Source: an uncultured Spirochaetaceae bacterium (GTDB lineage Bacteria; Spirochaetota; Spirochaetia; Sphaerochaetales; Sphaerochaetaceae). Taken from it: DNA of 64,000 bases. A program made the position numbers and the translations under genes. Below the pieces are notes generated by a model, which worked only from the letters and a program-made list of their open reading frames with translations, made no database searches and had not been told where the DNA came from. The stretch is taken from assembly GCA_944390725.1 (NCBI GenBank), contig CALXQU010000002.1:1-64000 (forward strand), written 5' to 3'. Below, piece after piece: positions 25,356 through 35,310 of the stretch (position 1 is its first letter; every line of letters starts with the position of its first letter).

Positions 25356-27323
25356 ATGAGAAGAATCGAGCTTGCGATGCCTGCCGGCACACTGGAAGAG
25401 GCCCTTATAGCCCTCCGTTCAGGAGCGGATGCAGTCTATTTCGGCATGAAGGAATTCTCCGCCAGGAAGAATGCCGGGAATTTCTCCGAGGATGACCTGG
25501 CAAAGATACGGAGATTCGCCCTGGAGAACGGCAGGAGGATATATATCGCGGTCAACACGCTGGCCGATGACGGGTCGCTGCCGCGCCTGATGCGCCTCCT
25601 TGATACCATCTCCCATTACGGGTGCGATGGCGTGATAGTCCAGGACCTCGGGGCAGTGAGGATCATCAGGGAACGCTTCCCTGGCCTTCCCCTCCATGGC
25701 TCCACGCAGCTGGCCGTGCACACCATAGGCGGAGTGAAGGCGCTGCAGCATCTTGGCTTTGAGCGCGTGGTGCTCTCCAGGGAGCTCTCGCTCGACGAGA
25801 TCCGCAGGATAAGGGAGGCATGTCCTGATATCGAGCTGAAGGTATTCATACACGGCGCCCTCTGCTATGGCTTCTCGGGCCTCTGCATGGCATCCAGGAT
25901 CATCACGGGCCGCTCTGCCAACGAAGGGGCCTGCGCCCAGATCTGCCGCTCATGGTTCAGGGACAGCTCAGGCAGGAAGGCCTGCCCCTTCTCGCTTGAG
26001 GACCTGGATGGCGCCAGCCTCGTCAGGGAGCTGATGGACATGGGCATAGACAGCCTCAAGGTCGAGGGGAGGCTCAAGGGGCCGGATTATGCGAAGACTG
26101 TAGCGCAATACTACCGCGCTGCGATAGACGGAACCGGCTACAGGGCGCTTGAAGGCCCTGCGGCAGCCGCATTCAGGAGGAAAGCCGGTACAGGCTGGCT
26201 TGCCGATCCCTGCCGCCATGACATGCAGACAGGAATCTATACGGGCCACAGGGGCTATCCCCTAGGCAGGATAGAGAGGACAGGAGGCCATGTCCTGCAG
26301 GCAGCATGCAGGGCCCCGATAATGCCCCATGACGGCCTTATGGTGCTCTCGGAAGGCGAAGCCATACGCTTCCGCCCCGAAATCATAGGCAGGAACGGCA
26401 ACACATATACGCTGCGGCTTGATAATCCACTGGAAAGCAGCGATGACGGCATCCTGTACAGGATCAGCGACAGCAGCGCCATGCCCGCCTCGCCATCGCT
26501 GGATATCCGCAAGGCCAAGAGGATGGCAGGAGCCCGCATCACGATAGGTCAGGATTCCCTCACGATAGAGACAGGGAAGCTGGTACGTTCCTATGCGGTC
26601 TCTCCCGAGCAATCAGGCCATGACGGCACGGAAGCTATCATCAAGGTCCTATCGCAATCAGGAGAGAGCAGCCACCAGCTGAGGATCTCCGGCATCTCGG
26701 GCAGCGCAGGCTTCCCCTTCTGCTATATCAACCCGAAGAGGCTGAAGGAGATACGGAGGGCATTCCTTGCCGAATATGATGCAATCCCCGACAAGGAACC
26801 CGCATACTCTGCCTCAATGGAGGACAGGGAGACCCCGCCGCTGCCGGCAAGGAGGCTCCTTTCCGGCCCGCATGCGCCATGGAATACCGCCGGAACCGCC
26901 ATCGGAGACAGGAGGTGGTTCACGCTGCCGCCCATCCGCTTCGACGAGGAAGGCATGTACGCCAGGCTGCTCTCGGCAGCGAAGCCAGGCGATGCCATAG
27001 GGCTGTCCAACATCGCCGACATACTCTTCGCGAAGGCGCATCCGGAGTTCCTCTACTTCGTGGATATCTACCTGTACCTGTCCAACAGGGAAGCCGCGGC
27101 CCTCCTGATGGAGGAGATCCCGGGCCTGATCGGCGGATACCTCTGGATGGAAAGGGACAGCTATGAGAGGCCCTGGCCGTTCACGCCCACCATCGTGGAG
27201 GATTTCCAGCCTCCCCTCTTCCTCTCGCGGGCATGGACAGAAGAGGGTATCTATGAGCAGAATGGAAGAAGATACTCTGCCGTACGGGAAGACGGCATAA
27301 CGATTGTCAGCGAGGTCGATTGA
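25356..27323 (+). CDS. U32-family peptidase with DUF3656-like C-terminus
   Basis: About 655 residues. The N-terminal U32 barrel carries the signatures GADAVYFGMKEFSAR and HGALCYGFSGLCM, and the cysteine in GACAQICR is expected to ligate a [4Fe-4S] cluster. Members include RlhA (23S rRNA C2501 hydroxylation) and ubiquinone-related TrhP/UbiU. The long C-terminal half fits the RlhA-like DUF3656 group, so an RNA-modification role is plausible but unproven. ATG 25356 is chosen at the conserved MRRIELAMPAG start. Translationally coupled to the AraC gene. Confidence 0.82.
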   Translation: MRRIELAMPAGTLEEALIALRSGADAVYFGMKEFSARKNAGNFSEDDLAKIRRFALENGRRIYIAVNTLADDGSLPRLMRLLDTISHYGCDGVIVQDLGAVRIIRERFPGLPLHGSTQLAVHTIGGVKALQHLGFERVVLSRELSLDEIRRIREACPDIELKVFIHGALCYGFSGLCMASRIITGRSANEGACAQICRSWFRDSSGRKACPFSLEDLDGASLVRELMDMGIDSLKVEGRLKGPDYAKTVAQYYRAAIDGTGYRALEGPAAAAFRRKAGTGWLADPCRHDMQTGIYTGHRGYPLGRIERTGGHVLQAACRAPIMPHDGLMVLSEGEAIRFRPEIIGRNGNTYTLRLDNPLESSDDGILYRISDSSAMPASPSLDIRKAKRMAGARITIGQDSLTIETGKLVRSYAVSPEQSGHDGTEAIIKVLSQSGESSHQLRISGISGSAGFPFCYINPKRLKEIRRAFLAEYDAIPDKEPAYSASMEDRETPPLPARRLLSGPHAPWNTAGTAIGDRRWFTLPPIRFDEEGMYARLLSAAKPGDAIGLSNIADILFAKAHPEFLYFVDIYLYLSNREAAALLMEEIPGLIGGYLWMERDSYERPWPFTPTIVEDFQPPLFLSRAWTEEGIYEQNGRRYSAVREDGITIVSEVD

Positions 27324-28279
27324 TGGATCTGATACCGCTCAGCGATGATGAGCTTCTCTACCGGAGCTTCTATGAGGAGCTGGGAGAGGATGGCATGAAG
27401 CCGAGGATGCCAGGCGATGCCGGGCTGAAGTCAGCGCTGGCCAAGGCCGTGCGCCTTTCATCCCTCGAGATGCCTCCATGCCATCAGGCGCTTTCCATCG
27501 CGCGCCATCCGCGTTTCATGCCGCCATACATCCACCGCCTTGGCAGGCCTTCCATCCTCTATGCCTCAGCAGGCGAAGCATCCATCACCATCGAGGGAGA
27601 GTCCATCATGATGGAAGCCGGGGACATGCTCACGGTCTCCGCAGGCACATACCGCAGCATAGGGGCATTCAGGGATGATGCCATCCTGCTCGAGCTGTCA
27701 GCCAACGCTGCGGATACGGAAAAACTGCCGGGGCTCCTTCCCTCGCTCTTCAGCGGGAAGCGCTACGGGCTGCTCAATGGCAGGGACAGCCGCATAAGGG
27801 AGATCGTCCACCGCCTGCAGGACGAGGCTGCGCGCAGTGATTCCAGCAGCGAGATGGCCATGCTGATGCTCTCGGAGCTGTCGATAGAGGCAGGCAGGAG
27901 CGCCGGGCTTACCGCATCAAGGGATATAGCAGAGGAGAGAAGCGAGGCATATCGGTACCTATCGCTCATAGAGTCTGGGTTCAGGACGATTACGCTGTCC
28001 TCATTGGCGGATAGCCTCTCCATAACCGAGCAGTACGCATCAGGGCTTATCCGGCAGAAGCTCGGGGAATCATTCGTGAATATCGTGAAGACGATGAAGA
28101 TGAGGCAATCGCTGCATCTGCTGATGGATACATACAGGACATGCAGGGAAATCGCGCAGGAAGTCGGCTACTCATCGCAGGAGCATTTCTCCCGGACGTT
28201 CACCGACTATTTCGGCATCTCGCCGATGAAGCTGAGGGATATCAGGAGGCGCCATGCCTCCCCACTGGCAAGGCAGTAG
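27323..28279 (+). CDS. AraC-family transcriptional regulator
   Basis: A 318-residue regulator. An N-terminal cupin-like sensor (GEASITIEGESIMMEAGDML) is followed by the C-terminal two-HTH domain, ending with the signature EIAQEVGYSSQEHFSRTFTD and YFGISPMKLRD. The cupin suggests a small-molecule ligand, often a sugar. It starts on the stop codon of the U32 gene (TGATG). Its target is unknown. Confidence 0.88.
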   Translation: MDLIPLSDDELLYRSFYEELGEDGMKPRMPGDAGLKSALAKAVRLSSLEMPPCHQALSIARHPRFMPPYIHRLGRPSILYASAGEASITIEGESIMMEAGDMLTVSAGTYRSIGAFRDDAILLELSANAADTEKLPGLLPSLFSGKRYGLLNGRDSRIREIVHRLQDEAARSDSSSEMAMLMLSELSIEAGRSAGLTASRDIAEERSEAYRYLSLIESGFRTITLSSLADSLSITEQYASGLIRQKLGESFVNIVKTMKMRQSLHLLMDTYRTCREIAQEVGYSSQEHFSRTFTDYFGISPMKLRDIRRRHASPLARQ

Positions 28280-28346
28280 GCAAGGATCCTGCATCGCAGA
28301 TTCCAAGAGGTGTCGCAATAAACCTCAACAACTTTATTCCACACTG

Positions 28347-28376
28347 AAAAAGAGGACGCCATCGCTGACGTCCTCT
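28347..28376 (-). terminator. Terminator of groEL
   Basis: AGAGGACG (28351-28358) pairs with CGTCCTCT (28369-28376). On the minus strand the stem is followed by TTTT, matching a Rho-independent terminator for groEL. The AraC gene on the plus strand may use the same stem. Confidence 0.85.
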
Positions 28377-28396
28377 TCCCTATAGCCTTCCGGCTA

Positions 28397-30025
28397 TCAC
28401 ATCATCCCGCCCATGCCCGGGTTCGCTGGGGCTGCCGGCTCCGGTGCCGGGATATCAGTCACAGCGCATTCCGTGGTAAGGATCAGGGATGCGATCGATG
28501 CAGCATTCTGCAGCGCGGACCTGGTGACCTTCACAGGATCGATGATCCCGCTCTCGACCATGTTGACCCACTTCATGGCATTGGCATCATAGCCGACGCC
28601 CTGCTTCTCGCTCTTGCACTTGTCAGCGATGATCGATCCGTCGACACCTGCGTTCTCGGCAATCTGCCTGATAGGCTCCTCGAGAGCGCGGATGACGATC
28701 CTGTATCCGACCTTCTCCTCTTCGGAGAGAGCGGAGAGATCCTTCTTGGCAAGCTCGTTGACCGCCTGCACGAGAGCGACGCCGCCGCCAGGGATGACGC
28801 CTTCCTCGATAGCAGCACGCGTAGCGGAAAGAGCATCCTCTACCCTGTGCTTCTTCTCCTTGAGCTCTACCTCGGTAGCTGCGCCTACGTTGACGACCGC
28901 TACGCCGCCAGCAAGCTTGGCAAGCCTCTCCTGGAGCTTCTCCCTGTCATAATCGGAAGTGCAGTCCTCGATCTGGAGCTTGATCTGGGCGATCCTGTCG
29001 CGGATAGCGCTGGCCTCGCCTGCTCCATTGATGATCGTCGTGTTCTCCTTCTCGACCTTGACGCTCTTCGCCCTGCCGAGCATTGAGATATCAGCATTCT
29101 CAAGCTTCATGCCGAGCTCTTCGGTGATGACCTGTCCGCCAGTGAGGATCGCGATATCCTCGAGCATGGCCTTGCGCCTGTCGCCGAAGCCAGGAGCCTT
29201 GACGGCTACCACGCTGAGCGTACCCCTGACAGCATTGAGGACCAGCGTCGCAAGGGCCTCGCCATCGACATCCTCTGCGATGATGAGGAGCGGCTTGCCG
29301 GACTGGGCGACCTTCTCAAGAAGCGGCAGGAGATCCTTCATGGAAGAGATCTTCTTGTCGTAGATGAGGATATACGGATTGTCGAGCACCGCAGTCATCG
29401 TATCCCTGTTGTTGCAGAAGTAAGCGGAAAGGTATCCGCGGTCGAACTGCATGCCTTCCACGAAGTCGACTGTCGTCTCGATCGTCTTGGACTCCTCGAC
29501 AGTGATGACGCCATCCTTGCCGACCTTGTCCATAGCATTGGCGATCTCATCGCCGATTGTCCTGTCGTTGTTTGCGGAAATGGAAGCGACCTGCGCAATC
29601 TCCTCCTTATCCTGGATCATCTTGGCTTCCTTCTTGATGCACTCGACCGCATCCTGGACAGCCTTGTCGATGCCCCTCTTTATACCCATTGGATTGACAC
29701 CCGCCGCAACGCTCTTCATGCCTTCCTTGGTAATCGACCAAGCAAGTACCGTTGCCGTAGTCGTTCCATCGCCAGCCACGTCGTTGGTCTTGGATGCGAC
29801 TTCCTTGAGAAGCTGGGCACCCATGTTCTCAAACGGATCCTCGAGCTCGATTTCCTTAGCTACCGAGACTCCATCCTTCGTCACCGTCGGCGCGCCGTAC
29901 TTCTTGTCGAGAAGGACGAGACGTCCCTTCGGTCCAAGCGTCGTCATGACAGCCTTGGAGATCTTCTCAACACCATTGACCAATGACTTCCTGGCCTCTT
30001 CGTTGAACTGAAGCTGTTTTGCCAT
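28397..30025 (-). CDS. groL: Chaperonin GroEL (60 kDa)
   Basis: A 542-residue chaperonin subunit. VTLGPKGR-type region [15 protein letters not shown], the ATP-site [11 protein letters not shown] and the GGM-rich tail NPGMGGMM are all present. ATG 30025 (MAKQLQFN) has GGAG eight bases upstream. No groES lies in the window and no CIRCE element (TTAGCACTC-N9-GAGTGCTAA) is seen in the 100 bases upstream, so its heat control is likely different or its promoter is elsewhere. Confidence 0.97.
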   Translation of the reverse strand: MAKQLQFNEEARKSLVNGVEKISKAVMTTLGPKGRLVLLDKKYGAPTVTKDGVSVAKEIELEDPFENMGAQLLKEVASKTNDVAGDGTTTATVLAWSITKEGMKSVAAGVNPMGIKRGIDKAVQDAVECIKKEAKMIQDKEEIAQVASISANNDRTIGDEIANAMDKVGKDGVITVEESKTIETTVDFVEGMQFDRGYLSAYFCNNRDTMTAVLDNPYILIYDKKISSMKDLLPLLEKVAQSGKPLLIIAEDVDGEALATLVLNAVRGTLSVVAVKAPGFGDRRKAMLEDIAILTGGQVITEELGMKLENADISMLGRAKSVKVEKENTTIINGAGEASAIRDRIAQIKLQIEDCTSDYDREKLQERLAKLAGGVAVVNVGAATEVELKEKKHRVEDALSATRAAIEEGVIPGGGVALVQAVNELAKKDLSALSEEEKVGYRIVIRALEEPIRQIAENAGVDGSIIADKCKSEKQGVGYDANAMKWVNMVESGIIDPVKVTRSALQNAASIASLILTTECAVTDIPAPEPAAPANPGMGGMM

Positions 30026-30134
30026 ATCCACTACTCCTTATCTCTTTCACTATCAGAAAGCAGCCGCGAAAGCTGCCAAGAGATAAATTAAGCATAAAGG
30101 GCGAATACGGCAAGAGGTCTGGGGAAAAAGGCCC

Positions 30135-30941
30135 TCAGAGCCTGATGGCCCGTCCAGGAACCGGCACTGCATAGCCTATCCTGCCTTCCGCCTCGGCTAT
30201 GAATGACCCGATATCCACGGTATTGCCGCGTATCATATCGAAGTGCATGGGAATCAGCTTCCCGGCTCCGATAGCCGCAGCGAAGGAGACGGCTTCCGCG
30301 GGATGCATATTGCCGATGATCCCCCTGCTCTCCCTCTCGGCATCCCTGCCGTTCACAGGAAGGATGGCGTAATCAAGCGGGGCCAGCGCTTTCGCATCCG
30401 ACAGCAGGCGTGGCTTCGCCACTGCATCCCCGCTATGGAAGACCCTGAGGCCGGCGAATGATATGGCATACCCATAGAAATCAGAATGCCCAGGCGCAGA
30501 CTCATGGTACTCCATATGGGGAACAGGTACTGCCGTGATGGAGAATCCTCCGATGGAGACCATGCCATAATCACCTATATATGCCTTATTGCCCGCAGGG
30601 ATATCCAGGCCATCAAGGATTGATGATGGCGCCACGACCTGCACTGAGGGATTCCTCCGCACCTGGCTGAGTATCATCGGCACATCGAGATGGTCAGCAT
30701 GGGAATGGGTGACGAGGATCCCATCCATAAGAGGCATATCATCGGCCTGGAACGGCGGAGGCACCAGCCTTTGCGACCTGCCATCGCTGCCTGCCATATC
30801 AGACACAAGCACATCGATAGCGATTCTCGCCTTCCCATCGGAAAGCACGAATCCGCACTGCGATATCGGCATCATCTCCCTTTCCCGGAGGCCGGCAATC
30901 CTATCTATAAGCTCCTCAGAGCTGCAGTCCCATCCATTCAT
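30135..30941 (-). CDS. Metallo-beta-lactamase-fold hydrolase (UlaG-like)
   Basis: About 268 residues. The metal motif THSHADHLD, a VFHSGDAV Asp and a late PMHFD histidine mark the MBL fold. The arrangement recalls the UlaG/YcbN group (L-ascorbate-6-phosphate lactonase), without certainty on substrate. Longer starts would run through the DUF92 gene, so ATG 30941 (MNGWDCS) is preferred, but it has only a weak ribosome site. It is the last gene of the lemA operon. Confidence 0.75.
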   Translation of the reverse strand: MNGWDCSSEELIDRIAGLREREMMPISQCGFVLSDGKARIAIDVLVSDMAGSDGRSQRLVPPPFQADDMPLMDGILVTHSHADHLDVPMILSQVRRNPSVQVVAPSSILDGLDIPAGNKAYIGDYGMVSIGGFSITAVPVPHMEYHESAPGHSDFYGYAISFAGLRVFHSGDAVAKPRLLSDAKALAPLDYAILPVNGRDAERESRGIIGNMHPAEAVSFAAAIGAGKLIPMHFDMIRGNTVDIGSFIAEAEGRIGYAVPVPGRAIRL

Positions 30942-30993
30942 GGGAATAATATTACCTGGATCATGCCTCCAGCGCCATCTGGTGATCGATAGC

Positions 30994-31818
30994 TCACGCG
31001 ATCTGCATGAAGAGCAGCGCGAGGGAAGCGGAGAAAAGGCCGGAAAGGAGATTGACGGCATCATTGTCAATGAAGGGGATCCCCCTCACCCTCTCAAGCT
31101 TCTTCCCATCGATCTCGCTTTTCTCGGTGAGCCTGCCGTCAGGCGCCCTGTACTGGACCTGGATGACAGCGCCGAGCACGGAGTCGAATATGCACCCCGC
31201 GAACCCTGATATCATCGCAACAGCGAAGCCGGAGAAGCCGAGCATGAAGGTTGATGAGCCGAGGAGTGCGACAAGGAACGCTCCTGCAAGCCCTGCCATG
31301 GAACCGAGGAGCGTCACTCCCCCGGATATCCCTGGAGGGACTATCGTACCGGTCATTATCGAGCGCGGTGGCTTATCGCTCATCAGCCCGAAAGACGAAG
31401 CGAACGTATCTGCCTCCGCCTCGGCGAGTGCCGCCGTGAAGGCTGCAAGGAAGATGGGATCCCATCTCTGGGACCTGTACAGCACGAGCGTGGCAGCAGC
31501 AGGCACGCCGTTGGCTATGACCTGCATCCAGTCCCTCCTCCCGCCTTTCCTGACGACATCGACAGGTACGGGAGTGACGCGGGAGGAGATTGATGCGGTC
31601 AGGAAGAAGAAAAGGAAGACCGATATACCGCTGACGCCGCCGATATAGAAGACTATGAAGCCCAGCGCTGCCGCAGCAGCGGTCCCCGAACCGGTAAGCA
31701 TCCGTTTCCTCCAGGCGATGGCAGCCATTACAGCAAGGAAGGCGATGATGATAAGGCAACGCCAGAGCATGGGCAGGCCGAGGAAATGGCTATCGATGCG
31801 CGCAGTCAGAGGGAGCAT
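30994..31818 (-). CDS. DUF92 membrane protein (VTE6-like)
   Basis: A 274-residue membrane protein with six to seven hydrophobic helices and the family motifs EADTFASSFG and GGVTLLGSMAG. DUF92 includes plant VTE6, a phytyl-phosphate kinase acting on isoprenyl phosphates. The neighbouring gene is a phytol/dolichol-kinase-like protein, overlapping by 13 bp. The pair therefore might phosphorylate an isoprenoid alcohol twice. This is inference from the family and context. Confidence 0.8.
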   Translation of the reverse strand: MLPLTARIDSHFLGLPMLWRCLIIIAFLAVMAAIAWRKRMLTGSGTAAAAALGFIVFYIGGVSGISVFLFFFLTASISSRVTPVPVDVVRKGGRRDWMQVIANGVPAAATLVLYRSQRWDPIFLAAFTAALAEAEADTFASSFGLMSDKPPRSIMTGTIVPPGISGGVTLLGSMAGLAGAFLVALLGSSTFMLGFSGFAVAMISGFAGCIFDSVLGAVIQVQYRAPDGRLTEKSEIDGKKLERVRGIPFIDNDAVNLLSGLFSASLALLFMQIA

Positions 31819-32432
31819 ATGGCCTCCAGCAGCCCTGCCGAAGCAAGCGGGACGGTCAGGTTGTCATAGCCTGGCGGCGTGATGTGCTCGACCAGCGATA
31901 CCGTCATCGCGGCGATGAAGGCAAATGAAAGCAGCGTATCCATGGAAAGGAGTATCACGAAGAAGGACACCACAGCCATGGCGATGCTGCCAGCAAGGCT
32001 TTTCCGCTCCTTCCCGCAGAGCCTGCCCGCTATCGCGGCAGCCCCATCGCCTATGCCCATGATCATCACGCTCGCGATGGCAGTCCCTGAGCAGATGATG
32101 CCGAGGCTGTAGAGAAGCGAGAGGACAAGGAGCGAGAAGGGATACGTCACAAGCCCGGGGTCCAGCCTGCGCTCACCGAGCCCGATAGCAGAACCGAGTC
32201 CGGAACGCGATATGAGGAAGTTTGCCACGATGAATACAGCAGGTCCTATCAGGCGCGCCCACGTGCTGCTGAAGCCATACACCATGATGAACACCCAGAA
32301 GGATACGATTATATGGCAGGCCTTGCGCGAAAGCGCAGCAGGAACGGCAGCGGACCTGTGCAGCGCATAGGAGGCTCCTGCGGCAAGGGCCACCAGGGCG
32401 AAGGAAGCGGCAAGGGAGATGATATCGTTCAC
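31806..32432 (-). CDS. Phytol/dolichol-kinase-like membrane protein
   Basis: About 208 residues, five to six membrane helices, with the CTP-binding motif GIGDGAAAIAGRLCG and GLGSAIGLGERRLD. It belongs to the cytidylyltransferase-fold kinase family with DgkA/dolichol kinase and VTE5, which use CTP to phosphorylate polyprenols. A GTG at 32432 overlapping the upstream stop (GTGA), with GGAGGAG upstream, fixes the start. It pairs with the DUF92 gene. Confidence 0.75.
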   Translation of the reverse strand: MNDIISLAASFALVALAAGASYALHRSAAVPAALSRKACHIIVSFWVFIMVYGFSSTWARLIGPAVFIVANFLISRSGLGSAIGLGERRLDPGLVTYPFSLLVLSLLYSLGIICSGTAIASVMIMGIGDGAAAIAGRLCGKERKSLAGSIAMAVVSFFVILLSMDTLLSFAFIAAMTVSLVEHITPPGYDNLTVPLASAGLLEAICSL

Positions 32433-34168
32433 CAGCTCCTCCCTCCTCCCCCGGAGAATCCGCCTCCCGCAGAACCGGATGAGCCCCTGAACGTGCTCCT
32501 GCCGCCTCCGGTGCTGCCGGGCGCATGCATGCTGGAATACCCGGATGCCCACTGGCTGCGGAACGGCCTGTATGAGAAGCAGCTTCCGGCATACCAGTCT
32601 GGTGTCGGCACCGATATGGAGCGGAACTTATCGCACCACCTGTCGGCAAGGCCGAATACCATGGCATATGGCAGCACATGGTAGAAGAACAGCGGGTCGC
32701 TATCAGACAGCCGCCTGATCCTGTCGGCCTCCACCTTATCGATGAACTCGCGGTAGCCGATGACCGCGGCACGGAGCGCCCTGCCCTTATCGGAATACCT
32801 GCGGCAGCGGGGGATGGCGAAGGCTGCGAAGATGGCAGCGAGATATGGCGGCAATGCCACGATGGCTGTATCCGTGCCGAGAAGCATGCTGAACGGCATG
32901 ATGATGAATACGGAAAGGAATATGGTGATGAATATCCTCATGGCTGCAGGCGTCGTCCTGGAGCTGAGCACCATATAGAGCATGAAGAGCGGCACTGCCA
33001 TGAAAAGGGCAAGCATAGGCTCGCCGCTTATATAGCCTGCCGCGAGGGAGCTTATGGCCGAGAATGCCGCTGCGGCAGCCAAGGCCATGCGCTGGACCTT
33101 GATTGAGGAAGCATCGTAGATATCGGCAAGTCCTGCAGCCACATCGCGCGGTATGCTGGCAGAGAATACGTCGGCGAAGCGCGAAAGCCGCAGCATCTTC
33201 GTATCGCTTTCAGGGCCATTGGGGAAGAGCGCCGCGGAATAATGGGACATCGCCTCTCCTTCCCCGGAGATTTCCTTCTTCCTATGGAACCTGAAGCCGC
33301 GTCCATCCGGCTCTATCGACATATACCCTTTATCGGCAAGGTAGATCAGGCCGGCCGCGGCGGAATCCGAGGTGACCGCTCCCCTGTATATATATTCAGC
33401 ATCGAACGGGGTGATGCCGGCAGGAGGCTCGAACTTCACAGGCGCGATGACCTTCTCATCACGTCCGCGGATATATACCAGCAGCATGATGGCGGCCATC
33501 AGCACCGATGAGGCCAGCGGTATGAACCTGATGGCCTCCATGGGCCCCATGCCGTCGAAATATCCCTCATCCATCTCCACGCGCAGTGTTATCGCATTAT
33601 ACGGAGGGAGCCCTGAATAACGTCCGCTGACCGTGCAGCCATCTTCCGACACGGATACCGGCAGCATAGCCGTTGACCCATCCGGGCCATAGGTAAGCCA
33701 GACCCTGTCCCTGTCTACGGGATACGGGAACCTCACCGTGAACTCGACATCGCGGATGACGGTTCCCCATGCCGGTGAGACGATATTGTAATAGTACTCG
33801 TCGTAATCCGGATACCTGTCCTTGCCCAGGTCATAACCATAGGAAAGCGTGAAGGAGGCAGGACCCTCTATATACCTGTCCGCATCCCCCATGATGACGG
33901 ACACGAAGCCACCGCTCCTCTCAGTCTCCGCAACCGCATTGCCCCTTATCGAGGAGACCCTGGCTTTGACGCCCGGGAATGATGTCTGTATATCCCTGAT
34001 GATGCCATGGGACGGCGATGTGAAGAAGACATCCATCTCCTCATGCACGGAAGCGGCCCTTGATGGCGACACCGTCATATCGACGGCATAGCGCTCCATA
34101 GTGAAGCTCTCCGCAGCAAGCGGCAGGAGGGAGATGATGGCAAGCAGGACCAGGATGGCTCTCCGCAT
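32429..34168 (-). CDS. DUF2207 membrane protein
   Basis: A 579-residue protein. A signal peptide (MRRAILVLLAIISLLPLAA), an extracytoplasmic beta domain (about residues 20-220), a membrane helix near RFIPLASSVLMAAIMLLVYI, a middle cytoplasmic region, three further helices around 375-455, and a Gly/Ser-rich tail ending GGGFSGGGGRSW. This is the DUF2207 layout. Members commonly sit beside lemA, as here; the function is unknown. The start overlaps the lemA stop (TGATG). Confidence 0.87.
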   Translation of the reverse strand: MRRAILVLLAIISLLPLAAESFTMERYAVDMTVSPSRAASVHEEMDVFFTSPSHGIIRDIQTSFPGVKARVSSIRGNAVAETERSGGFVSVIMGDADRYIEGPASFTLSYGYDLGKDRYPDYDEYYYNIVSPAWGTVIRDVEFTVRFPYPVDRDRVWLTYGPDGSTAMLPVSVSEDGCTVSGRYSGLPPYNAITLRVEMDEGYFDGMGPMEAIRFIPLASSVLMAAIMLLVYIRGRDEKVIAPVKFEPPAGITPFDAEYIYRGAVTSDSAAAGLIYLADKGYMSIEPDGRGFRFHRKKEISGEGEAMSHYSAALFPNGPESDTKMLRLSRFADVFSASIPRDVAAGLADIYDASSIKVQRMALAAAAAFSAISSLAAGYISGEPMLALFMAVPLFMLYMVLSSRTTPAAMRIFITIFLSVFIIMPFSMLLGTDTAIVALPPYLAAIFAAFAIPRCRRYSDKGRALRAAVIGYREFIDKVEADRIRRLSDSDPLFFYHVLPYAMVFGLADRWCDKFRSISVPTPDWYAGSCFSYRPFRSQWASGYSSMHAPGSTGGGRSTFRGSSGSAGGGFSGGGGRSW

Positions 34169-34719
34169 CAGAACTCCACTCTTATGCTCTCTTTATGGGC
34201 ATCATCGATCTCAACGTACTCCTTCTTCCTAAAATGGAAGACGGAGGCAATCAGCGATGACGGGAAGACCATGATGCTGTCATTGTACTCGCGCACGACG
34301 GCATTATAGTACTTCCTGGCATTGAGTATCGATGTCTCGATGTCCCTCATATCATCCTGCAGCGAGAGGAAGTTCTGGTTCGCCTTCAGGTCCGGATAGC
34401 TCTCGGAAAGCGCGAAAAGCCTGGAGAGGGCGCTCCTCAGCCCCCTGTCAGCGCTGTCCTTCGCCTCCCTTCCCTCTGCGGTGACAGCCTCATTGCGCGC
34501 GGAGATGACGGCCTCGAGCGTCGAGCTCTCATGCGCGGCATAGCCCTTGACGGTCTCCACGAGATTGGGGACGAGGTCATAGCGCTTCTTGAGCTCGGCA
34601 TCGATGCCCGCATCGGCCTCCTCTGCCTTATTGGACAGCTTGACGAATGAATTGTATGCAACTACCGCCCAGAGAAGCAGGGCGAGCACGATTATCGCGA
34701 TGACGATGGCAGCAATCAT
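34168..34719 (-). CDS. LemA family protein
   Basis: A 183-residue protein with one N-terminal membrane helix (AIVIAIIVLALLLWAVVAYN) and a long helical domain with KRYDLVPNLVETVKGYA and the C-terminal ending FRKKEYVEIDD. LemA proteins are of uncertain role, often paired with DUF2207 (as here) or metalloprotease genes. ATG 34719 has AGGAG six bases upstream. It is first of a five-gene minus-strand unit and divergent from argR. Confidence 0.88.
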   Translation of the reverse strand: MIAAIVIAIIVLALLLWAVVAYNSFVKLSNKAEEADAGIDAELKKRYDLVPNLVETVKGYAAHESSTLEAVISARNEAVTAEGREAKDSADRGLRSALSRLFALSESYPDLKANQNFLSLQDDMRDIETSILNARKYYNAVVREYNDSIMVFPSSLIASVFHFRKKEYVEIDDAHKESIRVEF

Positions 34720-34772
34720 ATTATGCTCCTTTCCTATCGGATGATACCATAAAACAGCCCTGCCCTCCACAG

Positions 34773-34827
34773 TTGCCCCAAAGCGAAACAACGGATATCA
34801 TGCATATTATATGCATACTTATGCAAT
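34773..34827 (+). promoter_or_regulatory. argR promoter with ARG boxes
   Basis: A -35-like TTGCCC (34773-34778), 17-base spacer and -10-like TATCAT (34796-34801). Immediately after comes the palindrome ATGCATATTATATGCAT (34800-34816), overlapping TATGCATACTTATGCAAT (34810-34827), which matches the ARG box TNTGNATWWWWATNCANA at all but two of its defined positions. The position is suited to repression of argR by its own product. Confidence 0.7.
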
Positions 34828-34839
34828 TCCGGAGGACTG

Positions 34840-35310
34840 ATGAAAGAACGTCATAACAGGCTATCGGTGGTCAAGGAGCTGATAAAGAACAACAGGATAG
34901 ACAACCAGGATACATTCCTTGAGCTGCTGAAGAAGGAAGGATACAACGTAACCCAGGCGACGCTGTCGAGGGACCTGAAGATGCTGAAGGTCGGCAAGAT
35001 CTCCGACGGTTGGTCAGGCTATTATTACACGCTTCCTGAAAGCGATCTCGTCAGCGAATCGGAAAAAAGCTATATCCAGGACGTAAGACGCGGTATAATC
35101 TCTATTGAGTTTTCTGGGAATTTCGGAGTGATCAAGACACGTCCTGGCCATGCCAACAGCGTAGGCTTCGCGCTTGACGTGCTGGCCTTGCCGGAAATAC
35201 TGGGTTCCGTTGCGGGGGATGATACCATCTTCATCATACTCAGGGAAGGCATGACCAAGGAAGACCTGCTTGAGAGCTTCAATTCCAGGATCCCGGAGGT
35301 AAAAGAGTGA
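34840..35310 (+). CDS. argR: Arginine repressor ArgR
   Basis: A 156-residue winged-helix regulator with an oligomerising, arginine-binding C-terminal domain. The N-terminal HTH reads NVTQATLSRDLKMLKVGKI, and the conserved C-terminal GHANSVGFALD and GDDTIFIIL motifs carry the arginine-binding aspartates. GGAGG is four bases upstream of ATG 34840. Candidate ARG boxes precede it and also lie at argC and the liv transporter. The next gene overlaps by GTGA. Confidence 0.93.
   Translation: MKERHNRLSVVKELIKNNRIDNQDTFLELLKKEGYNVTQATLSRDLKMLKVGKISDGWSGYYYTLPESDLVSESEKSYIQDVRRGIISIEFSGNFGVIKTRPGHANSVGFALDVLALPEILGSVAGDDTIFIILREGMTKEDLLESFNSRIPEVKE

Noticed and set aside
30026..30134. CIRCE heat-shock operator before groEL
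   Set aside because: TTAGCACTC-N9-GAGTGCTAA was looked for and not found.
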